From NCBI RefSeq assembly GCF_001463765.1, contig NZ_BBWK01000014.1, positions 1 to 64,000 of the forward strand: 64,000 nucleotides of DNA. Reading direction: 5' to 3'. Of the stretch, positions 59,279 through 64,000 are shown piece by piece. Origin of the DNA: Aureimonas sp. AU4 (GTDB taxonomy: Bacteria; Pseudomonadota; Alphaproteobacteria; Rhizobiales; Rhizobiaceae). Position numbers and translations under genes: made by a program. The notes under the pieces were generated by a model, which saw only the letters and a program-made list of their open reading frames with translations, had not been told where the DNA came from and searched no databases. How positions within the stretch are numbered: the first letter of the stretch is position 1; the number at the start of each line of letters is the position of its first letter.

Positions 59279-59779
59279 CTACAACCGAAAGATCATGACG
59301 TCGCTTTCCGGCACAACCGTTCCCGATCGCGTGCCGGAAGCGGGCAATCCGTCCAGCATCGAGCGGTAATGGTCGGCCTGGGTCGTCACGTCCTCGATCA
59401 GCCGCTCCAGACGCTCGAGCCGGCCGCGGCGCAGCGGGTAGCGCGCATGGACGACCAGCGTTTCGGCCTGTCCCTGCCGGCGCACGAACACGCCGGCCTC
59501 GTTCAGGAGAAACCATCCCGGCGCCCCTCGCAGGACGGCGGCCCGCCAGCTTCGCCGCGCCGCGCCATCCTCGGGCGCACGCCCCGCCACGGTCTCGACC
59601 AGCATGTAGCCGCGCCCGTCATCCGACAGGTTCACCCCCTGGTTGTCGATCAGGAGACGGACGATCCCCGTCGCGTCGAAGCGCGGTGGCGAGAGGCCGA
59701 GGCGCGCGAAAAGCGCCGCGGCGGTCGGGCGGAAGCCGGTTGGGTCGGACGCGGCCGGCGCGTTGAAGCTTACGCTCAC
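59279..59779 (-). CDS. Class I T3SS chaperone (CesT/SycE-like)
   Basis: 166 residues. Pattern of class I chaperones: ALFARLGLSPPRFDATGIVRLLIDN (first helix and strand), FLLNEAGVFVRRQGQAETLVV and a last helix LERLIEDVTTQADHYRSML. These small dimers bind the N-terminus of an effector or of YopN-type gatekeepers. The start is GTG 59779, overlapping the SctB stop (GTGA), so it is made together with the translocators. Confidence 0.65.
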   Translation of the reverse strand: MSVSFNAPAASDPTGFRPTAAALFARLGLSPPRFDATGIVRLLIDNQGVNLSDDGRGYMLVETVAGRAPEDGAARRSWRAAVLRGAPGWFLLNEAGVFVRRQGQAETLVVHARYPLRRGRLERLERLIEDVTTQADHYRSMLDGLPASGTRSGTVVPESDVMIFRL

Positions 59780-60747
59780 CGGGTGATCGCGCGCATCATC
59801 TCGACCTTGTTCTCCTGCATCTCCTTCACGAAGTTGATGACCTGCTTGATCATGTCGTCCATGGCCTGCTGGACGTCCTTGGCGATTTCGGCCTTCTGCT
59901 GATGGGACGTGGCCTCGGCGGCAGCGACCGATCCCTCGGCCTCCTCGCGCTTGGCCTGCGCCTGTTCCTTGGTGTCGAGCCCCTGGCCGAGCTGGCGGCC
60001 GATGTCGCCGCCGCGGGACGTCAGATCGGCGGCCGACTGGTAGCGCTGCAGCATCTTGTCGATCTGCGCGCCCTCGTTCGAGGCGATCTTGAACTTCATC
60101 TCGGCGTTCAGGACGTCGGTCTTGACCTTGTCGGTCGCGAACTTGCCGGCATCGGTGAATGTGTCAGCCTTCTTCGTCGCCGCCGTCAGCTCCTGCTGCG
60201 CCTTCGACATGTTGTTGGCGGCGTCGGCGCTCTGCTTGAGGCTGCCGACCTGCTTGTAGAGCGAGATGCCGCTGCCGATCATGGCGATGCCGGCGGTGAC
60301 GATGCCGATCGTCATCGACAGGACCGCGCCCTTGTCCATCTTGTCGGCGGCCTGATTCATGTCGGCGGCCTGCTGAATCGACTGGGCCTTGGCCTGCTCG
60401 TAGCCGGCCGTGCGCTGGTTCATGGCCTGCGACCGGCGATCGTTGCTCTGCTGGATCATCAGATTGGCAAGGGTGCTGATGACGCTGTCGTAGTCGAAGT
60501 TGCCGCGCCCCGTCGACAGGCCGGCCGCCGAAAGGGACTCGCTTAGGGCCGAGAGTTCGGCGTCGGACAGGGGCGGCGGAGGCGCCGGCGGGGTGTAGGA
60601 GGCCGGAACGCCCGGGAGCTGCCCGCCCGCCGCGCCGGCGTTGCCGGCGCCGGTCGTCGTGCCGGTGCCTGACGTCTGCTGGGTGCCGGTCGTCGTGTTG
60701 TAGTTGACGAAGGCCGGATTCGGGGTGTTGCCGATGGTCGTGTTCAT
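59776..60747 (-). CDS. sctB: T3SS minor translocator SctB (YopD/SseD-like)
   Basis: 323 residues: a Thr/Asn/Pro-rich N-terminus (about 1-60) without Sec signal, helix-rich middle, one hydrophobic segment at about 140-163 (AVLSMTIGIVTAGIAMIG), then a long coiled coil to the C-terminus. One membrane segment is the mark of the minor pore-forming translocator. It follows the two-helix translocator by 22 nt. In SPI-2, Edwardsiella and Yersinia the order is chaperone, SctE, SctB, as here. Confidence 0.8.
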   Translation of the reverse strand: MNTTIGNTPNPAFVNYNTTTGTQQTSGTGTTTGAGNAGAAGGQLPGVPASYTPPAPPPPLSDAELSALSESLSAAGLSTGRGNFDYDSVISTLANLMIQQSNDRRSQAMNQRTAGYEQAKAQSIQQAADMNQAADKMDKGAVLSMTIGIVTAGIAMIGSGISLYKQVGSLKQSADAANNMSKAQQELTAATKKADTFTDAGKFATDKVKTDVLNAEMKFKIASNEGAQIDKMLQRYQSAADLTSRGGDIGRQLGQGLDTKEQAQAKREEAEGSVAAAEATSHQQKAEIAKDVQQAMDDMIKQVINFVKEMQENKVEMMRAITR

Positions 60748-60769
60748 GGGAGCGCCTCGAAGAAGGGGA

Positions 60770-61951
60770 TCAGCCGGCGAAATGCGCGCGGGCGGTGAAC
60801 TGGGCGCGGTCGTTGCGCGCCTCCATGATGCCGTCCAGAACGGCGTTGAACCGGTCGCCCGCGGCCATGAGGCGTGTGAAGGCCTGATCGATGGCGTCGT
60901 TCAGCATGGTGATCAGCGCTTCCTCCTCCTTGGAGTTGGCCTCGGCGCGCTTGGCGTCGGCATTGGCCATCGTGGCGACGCCCTTGTAGGCGGTCGAGGT
61001 GATGCCGGCGGCCTGGGTGCCGATCGTGTTGGCCGCCTCGGCGATGTTGGCGCCTCGCGAGGCCCACTTCATGGACTGGCTCACGCCCTCCTCGAAGGCG
61101 CCGTTGCGCAGCAGGGCCCAGGCGATCTTCAGACCTTCCTTCATGGCCTCGCGCGTCGCGGTCATGATGCTGTTGCCGGCCATGCGGGATAGCTGGAACG
61201 TGGCGCTGGCGACGGACCGCACACCGCTGACGATACCGACGCCTCCGCCCGCAAGGCCGCACACGGCGCCGACGACGGCGACGGTCACCTGGAAGGCCTG
61301 CTCGTGCTTGCGCGCCTCCTCGTCCGAAAGGCCCATGGATTTGGCCGAGTAGAAGCCGATGCCGTTGCCGGTCGCGACCGTGACCGTGGAATCGGCCGCC
61401 GAGATGAAGGAGGCAACCGCCGCGGCGATCAGCAGCGCGCCCACCACGGCCAGCGCGCCGCCGGTCAGCGGGCTGGTGGCGATCGCCACCACCGCCACCA
61501 CCACGGCGATCACGGCGCCGAGCCATTCGAAGGCGAGCTTGATCTTGTCCGCGATCGAGGCCGACTCCTTGGCCTCCTTCGCTTCCTTGATTTTGGCGGT
61601 CATCTCGTCGATCTGACGGCTCTGCTCGCCGATGCGCGAGCGCACGCTGGCCTGGTCGTTCTTGATCTTGGCGTCCTGGGTCTTGGACTCGGTGTCGCGC
61701 ATGGAGATCGCGACCTCGACCAGGAGCACGTCGACCTGGGCCTGCGTCATGTTGAGCCCGAGCGAGGCCATGCTGGCGCGAATGTCGGAGATCGTGGCGC
61801 CGTTGGCGGGGCTGGGCGCCGGGGCCGGGCCGCTCTGGGCGGTCGTGCCGCCGCCGACGGATCTCTGCTTGATGACCTCGCTTCCCAACACGCGGTTGAG
61901 AGCATCGTTGGTGATCTGGTTGACGCTGCTGGGACCGTTGACCTGCGACAT
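60770..61951 (-). CDS. sctE: T3SS major translocator SctE (YopB/SseC-like)
   Basis: 393 residues: a coiled coil about 85-130 (AKIKEAKEAKESASIADKI), then a hydrophobic hairpin about 144-160 and 165-185 (GAVIAVVVAVVAIATSPLTGG), a third hydrophobic stretch near 225-255 (VTVAVVGAVCGLAGGGVGI), and a helical C-terminus. No Sec signal. The hairpin before a coiled coil marks YopB/IpaB/SseC, the main pore protein inserted in host membranes. It lies next to its LcrH-type chaperone and to SctB. Confidence 0.85.
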   Translation of the reverse strand: MSQVNGPSSVNQITNDALNRVLGSEVIKQRSVGGGTTAQSGPAPAPSPANGATISDIRASMASLGLNMTQAQVDVLLVEVAISMRDTESKTQDAKIKNDQASVRSRIGEQSRQIDEMTAKIKEAKEAKESASIADKIKLAFEWLGAVIAVVVAVVAIATSPLTGGALAVVGALLIAAAVASFISAADSTVTVATGNGIGFYSAKSMGLSDEEARKHEQAFQVTVAVVGAVCGLAGGGVGIVSGVRSVASATFQLSRMAGNSIMTATREAMKEGLKIAWALLRNGAFEEGVSQSMKWASRGANIAEAANTIGTQAAGITSTAYKGVATMANADAKRAEANSKEEEALITMLNDAIDQAFTRLMAAGDRFNAVLDGIMEARNDRAQFTARAHFAG

Positions 61952-61984
61952 GGGAAACTCCGGGAAAAGGGAAAAAGCGATCGT

Positions 61985-62539
61985 TCAGGCGGCGGCATCG
62001 AGCGTGGCGAGTAGGCGTTCGGCCTGGTCGGCCGCCTCGGCGCGACCCTTGCCCTGCCGGGCGAAAGCTCGCGCCGCCCCCAGCGCATCACGGGCGTTGT
62101 CGACCTCGCCGGCCGCCATGCAGCATTCGCCCAGCCGCAGGTAGCCATCGGGATTGGTGGCATCGAGGGCCAGGAACTGAAGGTAGAAGTGAGCGGCCTT
62201 GGCGATGTCGCCCTCGGTCTGAAAGGAAACGCCCATCAGATAGGGGGCGCGCGCCTCCAGCGGGTCGAGATGCATGACCTGCAGCGCCAGGTCGCGGGCG
62301 GGCTGGTGGCGGCCGGCGGCCAGGAGCTGGCTCCCCTGCGTCAGCAACGCGGTCATGTGTTCGGTGGAAAGGCCGAGCGCGTTGCGCAGCGTCAGGCCCT
62401 GACCCATGAGGTCGGCGATGCCCTTCGTGCGCTCGTCCATCTCGACGCCGTCCATGAGGTCGGCCACCATGTTGCTCGCGCGGGCGACGAAGTCCTTGGG
62501 ATCGTCCTGACCGGGAAACAGGCCGTCGAGGATGGACAT
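61985..62539 (-). CDS. Translocator chaperone, LcrH/SycD type
   Basis: 184 residues with three tetratricopeptide repeats: TQGSQLLAAGRHQPARDLALQVMHLDPL, YLMGVSFQTEGDIAKAAHFYLQFLALD and YLRLGECCMAAGEVDNARDALGAARAF. This repeat pattern and the position directly ahead of SctE/SctB are those of the class II chaperones SycD, SscA and EscA. It keeps the translocators soluble before export. About 33 nt separate it from sctE. Confidence 0.85.
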   Translation of the reverse strand: MSILDGLFPGQDDPKDFVARASNMVADLMDGVEMDERTKGIADLMGQGLTLRNALGLSTEHMTALLTQGSQLLAAGRHQPARDLALQVMHLDPLEARAPYLMGVSFQTEGDIAKAAHFYLQFLALDATNPDGYLRLGECCMAAGEVDNARDALGAARAFARQGKGRAEAADQAERLLATLDAAA

Positions 62540-62632
62540 GGGCTGGCGCTCGCTCTGGCTGGGTGGCTGGTAGGTTCAGGTCTACCCGCTCTTGCCCCGT
62601 GCCCTTGTGCCGAACGCGACAAGCCCCGCCTT

Positions 62633-63055
62633 TCAGACCTCCTCCTTCTCGGGTCCGCTCTCGCCGTGGCGCAGATATCCCTCCAGGGCGTCGCGCGCGC
62701 GGGCCGGCTCGCCCAGTTCGAACAGGCAGCGGGAGCGCAGGTAGCGGCGCATGCGCTGGCGTTCGTTCAGGCGGTAGCTGCCGAAGCGCTCGGAAGGGAA
62801 GGTGCGGTCGAGTTCGTCGAGAGAGGCAAGCGCCTCGCCCCAGCGTCGCTCCAGAAACAGGAGCACGGCCTGCGCCAGCATGACCTCCGCCGTTCCGTCG
62901 CCCAGACGCCGCAGCGCCTGCGCCAGCACCAGCGCCCGCTCGTGGTAGCCGTGACGAAGCTGGACGTAGACGGTCAGAAGCAGGAAATCGCGCTGGCGCC
63001 GCGACAGGCGCGTGGAGGACCCGCCCCGCTCGGACGGGCGGGACAGGTCGCTCAT
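62633..63055 (-). CDS. sctY: T3SS chaperone SctY (YscY-like)
   Basis: 140 residues. The N-terminal part LSRRQRDFLLLTVYVQLRHG followed by ERALVLAQAL lines up with YscY from memory (R-Q-x-x-F-L-L-L, Q-L-x-x-G-x-x-E-R-A). TPR-like helices follow. YscY is the small partner of YscX and is needed for early export. The start overlaps the stop of the SctX-like gene (ATGA), matching the yscX-yscY pair. Confidence 0.7.
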   Translation of the reverse strand: MSDLSRPSERGGSSTRLSRRQRDFLLLTVYVQLRHGYHERALVLAQALRRLGDGTAEVMLAQAVLLFLERRWGEALASLDELDRTFPSERFGSYRLNERQRMRRYLRSRCLFELGEPARARDALEGYLRHGESGPEKEEV

Positions 63056-63438
63056 CCGCGCAGGAGCATGGCGAGCGCGGCGCGAACTTCGGTATCCATG
63101 GTCATGTCGTCGCCCAGGAGGCGTCCCGCCGCGCCGAACAGGTCCCGGTCCTCGGGCTGGAGGTCGGCGGCCTGGCTTTCGCGCTCGAAGAAGAGCTGCA
63201 GCCCGGCACGCACGTCGCTGAGCGCGGCGGGCTCCAGAAGACCCGGATCGAGATTGGCGGGGATCAGGAGATCGGGAAGGCGCTCGTCGAGACGCGGCCG
63301 GTTCACGATCTCGTCCAGAGCCTGGACCTCGGGCAGGAAGGCGGGCGCGGCACGTCCATCCGCTGGCAGATGGACCTCGTCCTCGTGCTGCCACAGCGTG
63401 ACCGACTCGACGCCGACATCGAACGGCTTGATGCGCAT
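63052..63438 (-). CDS. sctX: T3SS protein SctX (YscX-like)
   Basis: 128 residues. VHLPADGRAAPAFLPEV resembles the L-P-x-D-G-x-x-x-x-P-x-L block of YscX, and the end EVRAALAMLLRG matches its helical C-terminus. YscX is an early exported component that binds YscV through YscY. Assignment depends on the coupled SctY-like gene downstream and is less sure than that one. A 161-bp gap without a visible gene separates it from the tip/filament candidate upstream. Confidence 0.55.
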   Translation of the reverse strand: MRIKPFDVGVESVTLWQHEDEVHLPADGRAAPAFLPEVQALDEIVNRPRLDERLPDLLIPANLDPGLLEPAALSDVRAGLQLFFERESQAADLQPEDRDLFGAAGRLLGDDMTMDTEVRAALAMLLRG

Positions 63439-63599
63439 GGGCCGAACTCCTGGCACGGGGATTGTAGGATCTCGAGGCACGTCCGACGGGAGGCCGTCGC
63501 GGGACGCGGCGGACCGCTTGGAGAGCAGGCCGGCGAGCCTGTCCGCCGAACAGGGTCTAGATCACGACCCGGCGGACGGCGCAACGCCGCCCGCGACGG

Positions 63600-64000
63600 T
63601 CAGCCCGTCGCGCGCAGGATGCTCTGCAGCGCGTCGTTCATCTTCGACAGGGCGGAGTTGGCCAGGTCGTAGTGCCGGTTGCGCTGCTTGTCCATGTTGT
63701 TGATGTCGTTCATCTTCTGCTGGCTGTCCTGGTTCAGCTGCGTCACCTTCGAGGCCAATCGCTGCGAGTAGGTGTTCCACTCGTTGTAGGTGTGCGCGGC
63801 CGTCTGAAACCGCTTGCCTTTTTCGTCGGAACTGCTCAGGAAGATATCGAAGCCGTCCGGACGGGTGATGCCCTTCTCGACCTCGGCCGGATGCATGGGG
63901 TACCCGATGGCTTCGCCCGTGACGCCGTTGTTGGAGTCCTCGAACATCATGGCGAGCTTGAACAGACGCTTGGTCTTGTCGCCGCCCGTGCCGCTCCGGT
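63600..64000 (-). CDS. T3SS tip/filament protein candidate (N-terminus off window)
   Basis: Open to the right edge; 132 residues of the C-terminus are visible. A short helical block KRLFKLAMMFEDSNN is followed by a spacer and a long amphipathic helix to the end (LASKVTQLNQDSQQKMND and LSKMNDALQSILRATG). A C-terminal coiled-coil helix of this kind is found in LcrV, IpaD and EspA/SseB. Its place upstream of chaperone-SctE-SctB is that of lcrV or sseB. Which of these it is cannot be told without the rest. Confidence 0.5.
   Translation of the reverse strand, partial: RSGTGGDKTKRLFKLAMMFEDSNNGVTGEAIGYPMHPAEVEKGITRPDGFDIFLSSSDEKGKRFQTAAHTYNEWNTYSQRLASKVTQLNQDSQQKMNDINNMDKQRNRHYDLANSALSKMNDALQSILRATG

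Noticed and set aside
49335-64000. T3SS block as a mobile island
   Set aside because: No integrase, transposase, tRNA junction or flanking repeats seen, and base composition by eye resembles the rest; horizontal origin is possible but unsupported here.

Overview
The window is a GC-rich chromosomal segment of an alphaproteobacterium. I place it in the Hyphomicrobiales (Rhizobiales), possibly near Aurantimonadaceae or Methylobacteriaceae, but the genus is a guess. Support comes from a GapR (DUF2312) nucleoid protein, two sites matching the EcfG general-stress promoter, OpgC, a MaeB-type malic enzyme, a HWE/HisKA_2-type kinase, OhrR and a SahR-like met operator. Both ends cut genes: a CHASE3 membrane protein on the left and a type III secretion (T3SS) tip or filament candidate on the right. 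I saw no insertion sequence, integrase, tRNA, rRNA or CRISPR array.

Left part (1-13505): CHASE3 protein; metH (B12-dependent methionine synthase) behind a perfect palindromic operator; an RND efflux adaptor and pump; an OpgC acyltransferase coupled to a degenerate SGNH-like periplasmic protein; and a malic enzyme. Transport and metabolism (13506-32239): a galactofuranose-type ABC importer (ytfQ, ytfR, ytfT, yjfF); a GH13 trehalose-synthase-like enzyme; a coupled UV-endonuclease/DHH-phosphoesterase pair; a 53-aa stress-promoter-linked protein; an M19 dipeptidase followed by a five-gene peptide ABC importer; a 32-aa membrane peptide behind an EcfG-type promoter; a BLUF blue-light sensor; a polyol (mannitol/fructuronate) dehydrogenase; and OhrR.

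Signalling and glycan part (32326-49331): a translationally coupled set of sulfotransferase-like protein, CHASE3 histidine kinase, single-domain response regulator and REC-HisKA_2 kinase. Then, from 36322, comes an accessory sugar locus: ketoglutaric-semialdehyde-type dehydrogenase, GT2, PIG-L deacetylase fused to a methyltransferase, acyl-CoA-dehydrogenase-like protein, zinc-ribbon GT2, two GT4 enzymes, a sucrose-phosphate-synthase/phosphatase fusion, another GT2 and a MurG-like GT. Its product is not evident. I infer a modified oligosaccharide or glycolipid, alongside sucrose or a related glycoside. gapR follows.

Right part (49335-64000): amine oxidase, a 95-aa unknown, then a reverse-strand T3SS block. 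In transcription order it holds a partial tip or filament protein, sctX, sctY, an LcrH-type chaperone, translocators sctE and sctB, a class I chaperone, two further TPR-type proteins, a proline/alanine-rich protein, a coiled-coil protein and sctV. Directly behind sctV, 4 nt away, sit a MotA/TolQ/ExbB-like channel protein and two small ExbD/TolR-like proteins, each with the membrane-embedded Asp. A T3SS export gate co-expressed with a 1+2 proton-motor module is the most unusual thing here, followed by the uncharacterised glycan locus.
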